DNA of 64,000 nt from Prosthecobacter gellanilyticus. GTDB lineage: Bacteria; Verrucomicrobiota; Verrucomicrobiia; Verrucomicrobiales; Verrucomicrobiaceae. The notes below the pieces were generated by a model. It was not told where the DNA came from. It worked only from the letters and a program-made list of their open reading frames with translations, and ran no database searches. Shown piece after piece: positions 9,514 through 18,580 of the stretch. Position 1 is the first letter of the stretch, and every line of letters begins with the position of its first letter. The DNA is taken from NCBI RefSeq assembly GCF_007992435.1, contig NZ_BKAG01000006.1, positions 124,001 through 188,000 of the forward strand, written 5' to 3'. The position numbers and the translations under genes are program-made.

Positions 9514-10719
9514 ATGTCCAAAGGTCTCGGCGAAACCAGCACCCAGTTTTTTCATCTCGGCAGCGCTGCTGAGCCGTTTGTGTTTGCCAACGGCCAGTCC
9601 CTCCCGGGAGTGACCGTGGCCTACGAGACCTATGGCAAGCTGAACGCGAAGAAGACGAACGCCATCCTGCTCTTCCACGCGCTCTCCGGCAGTCAGCACG
9701 CAGCCGGCCACACCCCCGAGGTTCCAGGGCTCTTCGGCCGTTGGACGGATGATGTGAAGCACGGCTGGTGGGACCTTTTCATCGGCCCCGGCAAGGCGCT
9801 GGACACGAACCGCTACTTCATCATCTGCGCGAACTACCTGGGCGGCTGCTATGGCAGCAGCGGACCTGCGTCCCTGGATCCTGAGACCGGCAAACCCTAT
9901 GGCGCGGACTTCCCGCCCGTGCTCAGCATTGACGTGGTGCGCAGCCAGGCCGCCTTATTGGATCATCTGGGCATCAAGACGCTTCACGCCATCATTGGTT
10001 CGTCTGTGGGCGGCCTGCTGGCCATCAACTTTGCCACCCTCTACCCGGAACGCGTGAAGATCATCATGCCCGTGGCCACCGGCCTGCGCACGACGGTGCT
10101 CACCCGCCTGACCTTGTTTGAGCAGGTGCTGGCGATCGAGAACGATCCGCACTTTCACGGCGGCCAGTATTATGATGGACCTGCGCCTGAATACGGCCTG
10201 GCCCTGGCGCGCATGATCTCGCACAAGACCTTTGTGCATCTGGACGCCATCGAGACCCGCGCGCGCCAGACCGTGTCCCAGCCAAACGGCCAGCTCTCCT
10301 GGTATAAGGTGGGTCACAATGTGGAGAGCTACATGCTGCATCAGGGGAAGAAGTTCGTGAAGCGTTTTGATGCGAACGCCTACCTCCGCATCATCAACAT
10401 GTGGCTGCGCTATGACCCGCTGGCAGACGCCGGTGTGGACAGCTATGACGAACTCTTTGCCCGCAGCAAGGCCGCCGGTCATCACTACCTCGTCTTCAGC
10501 ATCGACAGTGACTTCTGCTTTTACCCTGAGGAGCAGGCGGAGATGGTGTCCGCGCTCGAGCGCTCCGGCGTCTCCAGCATGCACATCACCGTGCATTCGG
10601 ACAAAGGGCACGACTCCTTCCTCCTCGAGCCGCAGCTCTACACCCCGCATCTCGTCTACACTCTCGAAGGCCGCTGGCAAAAGCTCTCCTTCGACGAGCC
10701 GGTGAATGATGTGGAGTGA
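9514..10719 (+). CDS. metX: Homoserine O-acyltransferase (MetX-type)
   Basis: A 401-residue alpha/beta-hydrolase acyltransferase; the family acetylates (some members succinylate) the hydroxyl of L-homoserine, the first committed step of methionine synthesis, in the cytoplasm. Visible family motifs are LFHALSGSQH near residue 53, NYLGGCYGSSGP at 107-118, the nucleophile elbow IGSSVGG with Ser164, the acid motif SIDSDFCFYP, and GHDSFLLEP with the catalytic His. The length is normal for MetX. The usual elbow is G-x-S-M-G-G, so Val after the nucleophile is unusual. Whether acetyl- or succinyl-CoA is used cannot be decided by eye. No methionine riboswitch was recognised upstream. Confidence 0.92.
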   Translation: MSKGLGETSTQFFHLGSAAEPFVFANGQSLPGVTVAYETYGKLNAKKTNAILLFHALSGSQHAAGHTPEVPGLFGRWTDDVKHGWWDLFIGPGKALDTNRYFIICANYLGGCYGSSGPASLDPETGKPYGADFPPVLSIDVVRSQAALLDHLGIKTLHAIIGSSVGGLLAINFATLYPERVKIIMPVATGLRTTVLTRLTLFEQVLAIENDPHFHGGQYYDGPAPEYGLALARMISHKTFVHLDAIETRARQTVSQPNGQLSWYKVGHNVESYMLHQGKKFVKRFDANAYLRIINMWLRYDPLADAGVDSYDELFARSKAAGHHYLVFSIDSDFCFYPEEQAEMVSALERSGVSSMHITVHSDKGHDSFLLEPQLYTPHLVYTLEGRWQKLSFDEPVNDVE

Positions 10720-10799
10720 GTCTTCGAAGGTTGAGCGAACTTTGGCTTTCCACTGATGGGCAAAACATCCGTCCTTGGATCGACGTTAATGGCCTCTCC

Positions 10800-11963
10800 A
10801 TGAGGTTCTTTTGTCCTGCTCTATTATTCGCGACCGCATTGAATGCTGCGGACATCCACGTCGGCAAGGATGCAAATGCGCCCACCATTGCGCATGCGAT
10901 CAAGGCGGCGCTGCCAGGGGACACCATCCATCTGGAGCCAAAAGTGTATGAAGACTATGTGGGCTTCTACGGGAAGAAGGGTGAGCCGGGGAAGCCGATC
11001 ACGGTGGATGGACATGGGGCCACGCTGGATGGGAGTGATGCGCTGGATCCGGCGAAGTGGAAGGCGGTCTCGCCAGGGCTCTTTGCGGCGGAGGAGTTGC
11101 TGCCGCGGCTGGATGACGCGATGATCGGACGATGGTTCTTCCTCTTTGATGGAAAGATGCAGCTCATGGGGCGCACGTCCAAAGGCCGCAGCGCGGCGCT
11201 GAAGAAGCCTGAGGAGCTGCAGCCGGGTGAGTGGACCTTTATTAAAGACCCGTCCCGGGAGAAACCGCCGTCCAAGAACATCTACGGGACCTTTTACATC
11301 AAGCTTGAAGCCGGGAGGACTCTGGCACACGCCAACATCCGTGTGCCGGTGCGTAGCGCAGGTGTGCAGATGAGCGGAGACAATGTGCATCTTGTGATCA
11401 AGAACGTGACCGCCACTCACCCATACAATGACGGGTTTAACATCCATGGGGACTGCCGTGATGTGGTGTTTGAAAACATCCGCGCCATCGAGTGCGGGGA
11501 TGATGGCATCAGCGCGCATGAGTCGGCGCAGTATCGCGTGGACGGGTTTGTGAGCATCGGCAACAGCACGGGCATTTGTGACACGGGTACGGCGCAGACG
11601 AGCTATAACCGTGTGTTCATCGCGGGGTGTGTGGGTTTCGACCTCTACTTCCTGGATGCGGGTCGGTATAAGGTGACAAACGCAATCGTGCTTTCATCTT
11701 CCTACAATCCGTTCTTCGTCACCAACCGGGCGAATGACACCGTGGAGATGGACATCGACAACGTCTTGATCGAGCGCATCGGGCCACCCACGAAGGCTTT
11801 CATTGCGGCAGGCTCCACGGTGCGGGCGAAGCGCTTCACCACGAAGGGGCTGGAGTTCACGACGCGCGGGACGTTCACGCGCGATGGAGAAGCGGACGAT
11901 GAAAAGATCATCAGTTTGTTAGGCGAGGATGTGCGCAAGATGGTGGTAGAGAGGAAGAAGTAG
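10800..11963 (+). CDS. Secreted right-handed beta-helix protein
   Basis: A 387-residue product from the ATG at 10800, chosen because it begins with a signal peptide (MRFFCPALLFATALNAADI); an upstream GTG at 10716 overlaps metX and encodes an unlikely extension. Residues 20-60 (IHVGKDANAPTIAHAIKAA, LPGDTIHLEP) are the classic opening of DUF1565/pectate-lyase-like beta-helices, and the middle shows helix-rung patterns such as DNVHLVIKNVTATHPYNDG and DVVFENIRAIECGDDGIS. The enzymatic activity is not assigned; polysaccharide binding or cleavage outside the cytoplasm is likely. Confidence 0.75.
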   Translation: MRFFCPALLFATALNAADIHVGKDANAPTIAHAIKAALPGDTIHLEPKVYEDYVGFYGKKGEPGKPITVDGHGATLDGSDALDPAKWKAVSPGLFAAEELLPRLDDAMIGRWFFLFDGKMQLMGRTSKGRSAALKKPEELQPGEWTFIKDPSREKPPSKNIYGTFYIKLEAGRTLAHANIRVPVRSAGVQMSGDNVHLVIKNVTATHPYNDGFNIHGDCRDVVFENIRAIECGDDGISAHESAQYRVDGFVSIGNSTGICDTGTAQTSYNRVFIAGCVGFDLYFLDAGRYKVTNAIVLSSSYNPFFVTNRANDTVEMDIDNVLIERIGPPTKAFIAAGSTVRAKRFTTKGLEFTTRGTFTRDGEADDEKIISLLGEDVRKMVVERKK

Positions 11964-11999
11964 TTCCCTGTTCGAGGTGGTGTGACGGGTAGCAGCGAT

Positions 12000-12074
12000 T
12001 TGGCAGAAAAATTAGGGCAGAAAGATTTCTGCGCCTTGGGCTTCTGAAATTTTTCTGCCATAATCTTTCTGCCC
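12000..12074. repeat. Inverted repeat GGCAGAAAAATT...AATTTTTCTGCC
   Basis: The arms TGGCAGAAAAATTAGGGCAG and CTGAAATTTTTCTGCCA plus internal GCAGAAAGATTTCTGC form a palindromic element in the spacer between the beta-helix gene and the FMN reductase. A degenerate relative lies at 9381-9440. Confidence 0.6.
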
Positions 12075-12121
12075 AAACTTCTTTGGGGCATCCCCATCTC
12101 TCATCCCTGATCTCATTTCTC

Positions 12122-12703
12122 ATGTCCACAATACCTCGCATCCTTGTGTTTGGCGGCAGCCTTCGCCGCGGCTCTTTCAATCAGCAACTGGCTCAGCTGG
12201 CCGCAGAAGGCGCTCGTGAGGCTGGGGCGGAGGTCACGCTCATCGCGCTGCGGGATTTTCCCATGCCGGTCTATGATGGCGATTTGGAGGAGGCCGAGGG
12301 CAAGCCGGAGCATGCGGCTCGGCTGAAGAAGCTTTTCAGCGAGTATCATGGGCTCATCATCGCCTCACCGGAATACAACAGCAGCATCTCAGCAGCGCTG
12401 AAGAATGCCATCGACTGGGTTTCGCGTGCGGACAGTGATGATGAGAAGCCTCTGTCGGCGATGAGCGGCAAAACCGCGGTGCTTTGCGCGGCCTCGCCAG
12501 GTGCGCTGGGTGGTTTGCGCGGGCTGGTGCACCTGCGCGCCATTTTGGGGAACATCGGCATCAATGTGCTGCCGCCGCAGGTGGCAGTTTCGAAGGCGCA
12601 TGAGTTCTTCAAGGCGGATGGCACGCACTCAGATGAGAAGCAGGCGAATGCAGTGAAGGAACTGGGGCGGACGCTGGCGGGGCATTTGAAGAAGGTGCTG
12701 TAG
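12122..12703 (+). CDS. NADPH-dependent FMN reductase
   Basis: A 193-residue flavodoxin-like oxidoreductase. The start at 12122 (MSTIPRILVFGGS) removes a 13-residue extension reading MGHPHLSSLISFL that looks non-coding. The flavin-phosphate loop is GGSLRRGSFN at 10-19; the second family motif is SPEYNSSISAALKNAIDW from residue 82. Members reduce FMN, quinones or chromate with NADPH in the cytoplasm; the physiological substrate is unknown. It is preceded by an inverted repeat and followed by 100 bp before the next gene. Confidence 0.85.
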   Translation: MSTIPRILVFGGSLRRGSFNQQLAQLAAEGAREAGAEVTLIALRDFPMPVYDGDLEEAEGKPEHAARLKKLFSEYHGLIIASPEYNSSISAALKNAIDWVSRADSDDEKPLSAMSGKTAVLCAASPGALGGLRGLVHLRAILGNIGINVLPPQVAVSKAHEFFKADGTHSDEKQANAVKELGRTLAGHLKKVL

Positions 12704-12803
12704 TCGTAGCCTAGCGAGCTGCGCGACTTCCACACCTCTGGTCCTCAAACCGAACCAGGAGACAGCGCTGGTCGGCGGGTTTTGTGCCTTCAGAATTTGG
12801 GGC

Positions 12804-14330
12804 ATGAGCTCGCTCACCCATTGCCTCTCCCTTGCTGTTGCTTTGACGATGACTCTGCCTCTTCAGGCGGCGGAGCAGGTGCTGTTCTCCTTTGATGATC
12901 ACAGCATCCCCTGGCATCACAATCTGAAGCTGACGCTGGAGACGGTGCAGAAGCATCCGGACAATCCCGTGCTTCGTCGCGGGCCTCCAGGATCTGCCGA
13001 TCATGGGCATGCCATTCTCTACGGCACCGTGATGAAGCAGGGGGACACCTTCCGCATGTGGTATCTGGGCATGCATGAGACAGAGATCAAGGCCGGGCAG
13101 GCACCGGGCTGGTGGCGGCCGATGTGCTACGCGGAAAGCAAAGACGGTGTGCACTGGACGAAGCCGGACCTGGGTCTGGTGGAACTGAATGGCAACACGA
13201 AGAACAATGTCTGCCTCATCGAGGGCGAGGTCTTCTCCTCCACGCGCGTGAATGACTTCCTGTCCGTGCTGCATGAGCCGGAGGACCCGGATCCGGAGAG
13301 GCGATACAAGTGCGCCTACATCGCCCACATGCCGTTTGACGAGGTGAAGGGCGGTCGCACCAAGATTGGGCCTAACGAAAAGCGATGGGGCGCGATGGTA
13401 TGCGCGACGAGCGCGGATGGCCTCAAATGGAAGGTGGTGGGGGATCACCCGGCGAACGCGGGTGGCGAGCGCTTTGAAGTCAGCAGCTTGTACAAGTTTG
13501 GTGATTTCTACTATGGCACGGGCCAGCTCATCAGCCCGTGGTCTTGGCGGCCGGATGGCAGTGACATCGGTCGAGACATGCTGGCGTATCGTTCATCCGA
13601 TTTCGTCAACTGGTCGAAGGCGAAGGCCTTCTCCTTTGCGCGTGCGGGGCAGATGGCGAACCCGCCGGTGAAGGGGCAGCAGATGCACATGGGCGCGGGG
13701 ATTTGGAACCGGGGCAATGTGCTGGTGGGCCTGCATGGCATGTGGCAGGACGCGGAGCAGACGCCGCCGAAGGGCGAGAGCTGGAACTACGGCGTGCGGG
13801 TCGATCTCGGCCTGCTGGTGAGCAATGACGGCATTCATTTTCGCGAGCCGGTGTCCGGTTTCAAAGTGATCCCGCGCGGCAAGGATGGCGAATGGGATGA
13901 CATCGCCATCCTTCAGGGGCATGCCTTTGTGAATGAAGGTGACAAGACCATGATCTGGTATTCGCACTGGGACACCGGCAGCAAGCTCAAGGGCATGGAG
14001 ATCGGCTTGGCCACGCTACGTCGCGATGGTTTTGGTTATCTCAGCCGGAAGGTGCCGGAAAATGACGGGCACTTTGTGACGAGCAACTTTGATGGATCCC
14101 AGGAGATCGCGCTAAATGTGGATGGCGTGACGGCGGAGGTTCCTTTGAAGGTGCAGCTCATGGATCATCTGGACAAGCCGCTGGAAGGCTATGAAGTGGC
14201 GATCACGAAGAACGGGCTGGATGAGGTGATCGCCTGGCCGAAGCCACTGCCGCAGGGGAAGAAACTGGCGCTGCGGGTGTTCTTCCCGGAGAAGTGCGAG
14301 GCGAAGGTTTATGCGGTGTATGTGCGATGA
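12804..14330 (+). CDS. Secreted glycoside-hydrolase-like beta-propeller protein
   Basis: A 508-residue protein with a signal peptide of about 22 residues (MSSLTHCLSLAVALTMTLPL, then QAAEQ). Propeller-type motifs recur: DTFRMWYLGM, CYAESKDGVHWTKPDLGL, CATSADGLKWKVV, LAYRSSDFVNWSKAK, LLVSNDGIHFREP and DKTMIWYSHWDTG. The 'S-x-DG-x-x-W' pattern is typical of five-bladed GH32/GH43/GH130-like propellers. A beta-sandwich-like tail follows from about residue 420. It likely acts on plant or algal glycans outside the cell, but the catalytic residues are not assigned. Confidence 0.7.
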   Translation: MSSLTHCLSLAVALTMTLPLQAAEQVLFSFDDHSIPWHHNLKLTLETVQKHPDNPVLRRGPPGSADHGHAILYGTVMKQGDTFRMWYLGMHETEIKAGQAPGWWRPMCYAESKDGVHWTKPDLGLVELNGNTKNNVCLIEGEVFSSTRVNDFLSVLHEPEDPDPERRYKCAYIAHMPFDEVKGGRTKIGPNEKRWGAMVCATSADGLKWKVVGDHPANAGGERFEVSSLYKFGDFYYGTGQLISPWSWRPDGSDIGRDMLAYRSSDFVNWSKAKAFSFARAGQMANPPVKGQQMHMGAGIWNRGNVLVGLHGMWQDAEQTPPKGESWNYGVRVDLGLLVSNDGIHFREPVSGFKVIPRGKDGEWDDIAILQGHAFVNEGDKTMIWYSHWDTGSKLKGMEIGLATLRRDGFGYLSRKVPENDGHFVTSNFDGSQEIALNVDGVTAEVPLKVQLMDHLDKPLEGYEVAITKNGLDEVIAWPKPLPQGKKLALRVFFPEKCEAKVYAVYVR

Positions 14331-14357
14331 CAGGTGATGTTACACTCTGATCCAAAC

Positions 14358-14487
14358 CATCGCCTGAAGGCTTGACTCCAACATGTGCAGACGCGGCATC
14401 TCACGTTGGAGTGAAGGCTTTAGCCGATCTGGGATGGTGGACAAAATCTAACGTGCCCAGATCGCCTAAAGGCTAGACTCCAACATT
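14358..14487. repeat. REP-like element, three units (family A)
   Basis: There are three copies of a unit whose core is GATCGCCTAAAGGCT..ACTCCAACAT: 14358-14384 (degenerate), 14405-14433 (reverse orientation) and 14455-14487. The second and third face each other and can form a hairpin with arms of about 30 bp and a loop of about 22 nt. A further copy lies at 34361-34450. This fills the 167-bp spacer before the fusion gene. Confidence 0.8.
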
Positions 14488-14497
14488 TGTATTCAAC

Positions 14498-16888
14498 ATG
14501 TCTCTTACCCTCGTCACGGAACTCAATGACACGGACCGTCGTTTGCGGGACCGTGTGCTGAACGGCTTCGTTCCCGATGAAGTCTACGACATTCACACCC
14601 ACCTCTTCCACACGCGCAGCTTCGCGGAGGGAAGGCGGCCGACGTTCCTGGATGAAGATCGCGGTTATGGCATGGCGGATTTCCAAGCGGCGATGCAGCT
14701 GTGGATGCCGGACCGGAAGGTGGAAGGTCTCTTTTTTGGTTATCCCAGCGCCGGGAATGATCGTGTGGGTGAGAACGCGTGGGTGGGCTCTCAGATCGAC
14801 GCGAGCAGGAACTCGCGGGCGCTGGTGCTTGTGGCACCCACGGATGATCCGGCGGAGGTGCGGCGGCTGATGAGCACGGGCGTGTTCATCGGCATCAAGC
14901 CGTATCGGCTGTATGCGGATGTGCCGGACACGAAGGAGGCGGAGATCGAGTCCTACACTCCGGAGTGGATGTGGGAGATCTGCCACGAGCATGATGGCAT
15001 CCTGATGCTGCACATCATGCTGGCGGATGGCATCACGGATCCGCGCAATGTGGAGGCGATCCGCCGGCTGTGCCGCCGCTATCCGCGCTGCCGGCTGGTG
15101 CTGGCGCATGTGGCGCGGTCGTTTAACTACCGCCATGCTCGTGAAGGTCTGCAGGCGCTAGTGGATGTGGATAATGTGGTGGTGGACACTTCCGCAGTCA
15201 CGCAAGCGGGCGCCTTTCGCGCCGCGCTGGAGATCCTGGGGCCGCGCCGTGTGCTCTGGGGCAGTGACTACATGGTCAGTGAGTTTCGCGGGTCATGCAT
15301 CTCGCAGGGCGATGGGTTCTCCTGGATTCATCCGGAGCTGGCGAGCGGCCTAACGACTTTTGGTCAATACACCACGGTGGGGATTGAGTCGCTCATGTGC
15401 CTGCGAGAAGCCTGTGAGGACACGGGAATGACTCAAGGAGATCTGGCCGATGTGTTTCGGGAGAATGCGCTGAGGTTGATTCGTAGACCGAACTTTCCAG
15501 TTCGGTCCTTGGACGAAAATGAGAGCCCCAATTTGGAAACTCGGACCACGGGGAAACCGAACTGGAAAGTTCGGTCTACGACAGGCCCCAACCTCTGGGA
15601 AGTCGCCAAGACGAAGATCTCGTGTGGCACGGGGCTGCTTTCGAAGCGAGCGCATCTGTTTGATCCGCAGACCTGGCCTTCGTATTTCTCGCGGGCGAAG
15701 GGCGCGAATGTCTGGGATCTGGATGACCGGCGCTACACGGACTTCACCGGAGGTGTGGGGGCAATCTTGCTCGGCCATGCGGATGATGAGGTGAACGCGG
15801 CGGTGAAGCGACGCGTGAACCTGGGCAGCTACAGCACGCTAGCCTCGCCAGACGAGGTGATCTTGGCGGATGTCTTGTTAGGCCTGCATCCCTGGGCAGG
15901 GAAGGTGCGTTATGCGCGTGGAGGTGGCGAGGCGCTGAACCTGGCAGTGCGGATCGCGAGAGCGGCCACGGGGAAGAGCGGTGTGGCATTCTGCGGGTAT
16001 CATGGCTGGAGTGACTGGTATCTCGCCGCGAACCTCGGTGATGATGCGGCGCTGGATGGTCATCTGCTGCCGGGCCTGCAACCGCTGGGTGTGCCGCGTG
16101 AGCTGGCGGGGACCGCGGTACCGTTTCGCTACAATGATCCAGACTCATTCCATGCCGCGACGCAGAGGCTGGAGGGCAGGCTCGCGGCGGTCGTGATGGA
16201 GCCGATGAGGTCGGAGCATCCGCGTGATGGTTTTCTGCAAACTGTGATCAGCGCCACGCATGAGGCAGGTGCGGTGTTTGTGCTGGATGAGGTGACGAGC
16301 GGCTGGCGCTATGGGTTTCCGGGCGCGGCGCAGGTGCTAGGCATCCAGCCAGATCTGGCGGTGTATGCGAAGGCGATGTCCAACGGCTTTCCGTGCGGAG
16401 CTATCGTGGGTGGGGAGGCCGTGATGAGCGCGGCAAATGACAGTTTCATTTCCAGCAGCTACTGGACAGATGGCGTGGGCACGGCGGCGGCGCTGGCCTG
16501 CATCAGCAAGATGCAGCGTGAAGGCGTGCAGCAGCACGTGTGGGAGCTGGGAGGCAGGCTGCAGGCCGGTTTGCGTGAGGTGGCGCAGAGGCACGAATCT
16601 CTGCAGGTGAAGGTGGGGGGCATGCCGTGTGCTCCCTCACTTGCTTTCGGGCTTGGTGGTGATGCTGCGGCAGCGAAGGCGCTGATGATCCGGCACATGC
16701 TGGAGCGCGGCTTTTTGATATCGAGCCAGCTCTATGTCACATGGAGCCATACACCAGGGATGGTGGATGACATGCTGAGTGCGCTGGATGCTTCACTGGC
16801 GCTAGTGGTGGCTTCTCAGGAACGTGGGGGATTGAAGTCGGAGTCTGGGGTGGGGGATGTGCAGCAGGGGTTCGCGAGGCTAGTCTAA
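14498..16888 (+). CDS. Fusion: amidohydrolase plus class III aminotransferase
   Basis: A 796-residue protein of two enzymes in one frame. Residues 1-327 form an amidohydrolase-2 TIM barrel: YDIHTHLFHTR near 28 (metal-binding H-x-H), GIKPYRLY, LMLHIML, LVLAHVARSF and RVLWGSDYM. Residues 365-796 form a PLP-dependent class III aminotransferase related to glutamate-1-semialdehyde aminomutase: YARGGGEALNLAVRIAR, FCGYHGWSDWY, FVLDEVTSGWRYG and the Schiff-base lysine in VYAKAMSNGFP. The join (328-362) is encoded by a palindromic repeat at 15481-15581. The two activities may act in sequence on an amino-sugar-like compound (inference). No internal stop or frameshift is visible. Confidence 0.8.
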   Translation: MSLTLVTELNDTDRRLRDRVLNGFVPDEVYDIHTHLFHTRSFAEGRRPTFLDEDRGYGMADFQAAMQLWMPDRKVEGLFFGYPSAGNDRVGENAWVGSQIDASRNSRALVLVAPTDDPAEVRRLMSTGVFIGIKPYRLYADVPDTKEAEIESYTPEWMWEICHEHDGILMLHIMLADGITDPRNVEAIRRLCRRYPRCRLVLAHVARSFNYRHAREGLQALVDVDNVVVDTSAVTQAGAFRAALEILGPRRVLWGSDYMVSEFRGSCISQGDGFSWIHPELASGLTTFGQYTTVGIESLMCLREACEDTGMTQGDLADVFRENALRLIRRPNFPVRSLDENESPNLETRTTGKPNWKVRSTTGPNLWEVAKTKISCGTGLLSKRAHLFDPQTWPSYFSRAKGANVWDLDDRRYTDFTGGVGAILLGHADDEVNAAVKRRVNLGSYSTLASPDEVILADVLLGLHPWAGKVRYARGGGEALNLAVRIARAATGKSGVAFCGYHGWSDWYLAANLGDDAALDGHLLPGLQPLGVPRELAGTAVPFRYNDPDSFHAATQRLEGRLAAVVMEPMRSEHPRDGFLQTVISATHEAGAVFVLDEVTSGWRYGFPGAAQVLGIQPDLAVYAKAMSNGFPCGAIVGGEAVMSAANDSFISSSYWTDGVGTAAALACISKMQREGVQQHVWELGGRLQAGLREVAQRHESLQVKVGGMPCAPSLAFGLGGDAAAAKALMIRHMLERGFLISSQLYVTWSHTPGMVDDMLSALDASLALVVASQERGGLKSESGVGDVQQGFARLV
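15481..15581. repeat. In-frame palindromic element inside the fusion gene
   Basis: Perfect 26-bp inverted arms at 15481-15506 (TCGTAGACCGAACTTTCCAG...) and 15556-15581 (...CTGGAAAGTTCGGTCTACGA) flank 49 bp that contain a third, degenerate copy (15529-15552). The element is read through in frame and encodes about residues 328-362, with repeated peptides such as RPNFPVRS and KPNWKVRS, between the two enzyme domains. Confidence 0.85.
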
Positions 16889-16901
16889 GCCAAGATCATT
16901 T

Positions 16902-16980
16902 TAACCGCTGATTAGACGCTCATGGGACGCTAATATCAGAAGGATTTATTAGCGTCTGATTAGCGTCCTATTAGCGGTTA
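16902..16980. repeat. Palindromic TAACCGCTGATTAGACGCT element
   Basis: The left end TTAACCGCTGATTAGACGCT and the right end TCCTATTAGCGGTTA are reverse complements, with nested GACGCTAAT/ATTAGCGTC arms. It lies just after the fusion gene; a partial relative (TTAACCGCAGATGACGCAG) is at 51834. The rest of the spacer 16889-17155 shows no gene. Confidence 0.65.
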
Positions 16981-17155
16981 GAAATGGTTCAAGGAGCGGT
17001 GGCAAGGTGGCGTGATTGTAAGAAGTTTTTCATGAACAGGCAGATGTCACTGCGGGAAGGGCGAGAAGTCAGCGGAAGTTAAAGAATGAGGCTGGAAATG
17101 GGGGCGGGGACGTAGAGACTGCTGACGATTCCGCCAGCCTCCCTCCCAGCCACGC

Positions 17156-18538
17156 ATGAAGCTTCTGACCTCCCGTTTTCCATTTCCGATCTGTTTGTTA
17201 GCCGCCCTGACCATGGGCAGCGCCCGCTCTAAAGCGGCGGTTTATGAGGTGGGGCCGGGGAAGGAGCATCCGAGCATCGGCTCGGTGCCTTGGGAGGCGC
17301 TGGGGGCGGGGGACACGGTGCGCATTCACTGGCGGTCGAAGCCTTATCAGGAGAAGTTCATCGTGTTTGGCCGTGGGACGGCGGAGAAGCCGATCACGAT
17401 CAGCGGTGTGCCGGGGCCGAAGGGGCAGTTGCCGGTGATCGACGGGCGGGATGCGAGCACGCGGCCGCAGCTCAAGTACTGGGGGCAGGAGCGTGGTGTG
17501 TTTAAGATCGGTGGGTCCAACCACAGCACCACCACGCCGGGGCACATCATCGTGGAGAATCTGGAGATCCGTAGCGCGCGGCGGCCCTACACGTTTAGCG
17601 GACGTCGTGGAGCCGAGGTGTATAAGAAGGACGCGGCGAGCCTGAATGTGGAGATCGTGGAGCATCTGGTGCTGCGCAATCTAACGCTGCACGACAGCAG
17701 CAACGGGCTGATGGTAAGCCCGCAGTCCAAGGATGTGCGCGTGGAAGGCTGCCACATCTATGACAACGGGAATCCGGACAGCATCAGCGAGCACAACGCG
17801 TACAGCGAGGCGATCGGCATGGTGTATGAGGGGAATCACTTTGGCCCGCTGCGTGAAGGCTGCCGGGGCAACAATTTGAAGGACCGCTCCGCCGGCCTGG
17901 TGGTGAAGAACAACTGGATCGAGGGAGGGAATCGCCAGCTCGATCTGGTGGAGGCGATGGGGAACTCGGCGATCCTGTATGCGCCGGAGTATCGCCTAAC
18001 CAAGGTTTACGGAAATGTGCTGATCGAGCTGGAGGGGCCGGGCAACAATCAGGTGGTGCATTACGGCGGGGACATGGGAGATGCGAGCCAGTATCGCAAA
18101 GGGGTGCTGCAGTTTTATAACAACACGGTGGTGTCATATCGTGTGAAGCCGACGGCGCTTTTCCGCGTGTCCAGCGAGGATGAGACGGTGGAGTGCTGGA
18201 ATAACATTGTGTATGCCAAATCAGGGAAGGGTGCGCTCTCGCTGATGGTGACGGTGGGCACACTGAAGCTCGGGAAGAACTGGCTGAGCAGCGGCTGGGC
18301 GAAGAGTCATGAGGACTTTAAAGGCAGCGTGGATGTGCTGGAGCCTGCGCTGGAGGGTGAGGAGCCCGGATTTGTGGACCTGGAGCAGCGGGACTTCTTA
18401 CTGAAGCCTGGTTCACCCTGTCTAAATGCCGCCGCCACCCTGCCAAAGGGCTGGACGCTGCCTGACAGCCGTTATCTGAAGCATCAGAAGGTGGAGAAGC
18501 TGCCTGAGGGGGCTCCACGCAGCCTCGGTGCGCCTTGA
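17156..18538 (+). CDS. Secreted right-handed beta-helix (lyase-like) protein
   Basis: A 460-residue product with a signal peptide (MKLLTSRFPFPICLLAALTM then GSARSKAA). Residues 28-60 (VYEVGPGKEHPSIGSVPWEA, GDTVRIHW) are a beta-helix opening like that of the protein at 10800. Rungs such as HIIVENLEIRSA, EHLVLRNLTLHDSSNGLMVS and DVRVEGCHIYDNG follow. It lacks an assignable catalytic motif. The C-terminal piece FVDLEQRDFLLKPGSPCLNAA is a frequent end motif of secreted beta-helix proteins. It probably binds or cleaves a polysaccharide; it is the first of three same-strand genes for secreted proteins. Confidence 0.75.
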   Translation: MKLLTSRFPFPICLLAALTMGSARSKAAVYEVGPGKEHPSIGSVPWEALGAGDTVRIHWRSKPYQEKFIVFGRGTAEKPITISGVPGPKGQLPVIDGRDASTRPQLKYWGQERGVFKIGGSNHSTTTPGHIIVENLEIRSARRPYTFSGRRGAEVYKKDAASLNVEIVEHLVLRNLTLHDSSNGLMVSPQSKDVRVEGCHIYDNGNPDSISEHNAYSEAIGMVYEGNHFGPLREGCRGNNLKDRSAGLVVKNNWIEGGNRQLDLVEAMGNSAILYAPEYRLTKVYGNVLIELEGPGNNQVVHYGGDMGDASQYRKGVLQFYNNTVVSYRVKPTALFRVSSEDETVECWNNIVYAKSGKGALSLMVTVGTLKLGKNWLSSGWAKSHEDFKGSVDVLEPALEGEEPGFVDLEQRDFLLKPGSPCLNAAATLPKGWTLPDSRYLKHQKVEKLPEGAPRSLGAP

Positions 18539-18580
18539 GTCTGGCCGGTTGATTCCGTTTGTCTTTTTATTGGTTAGCCC

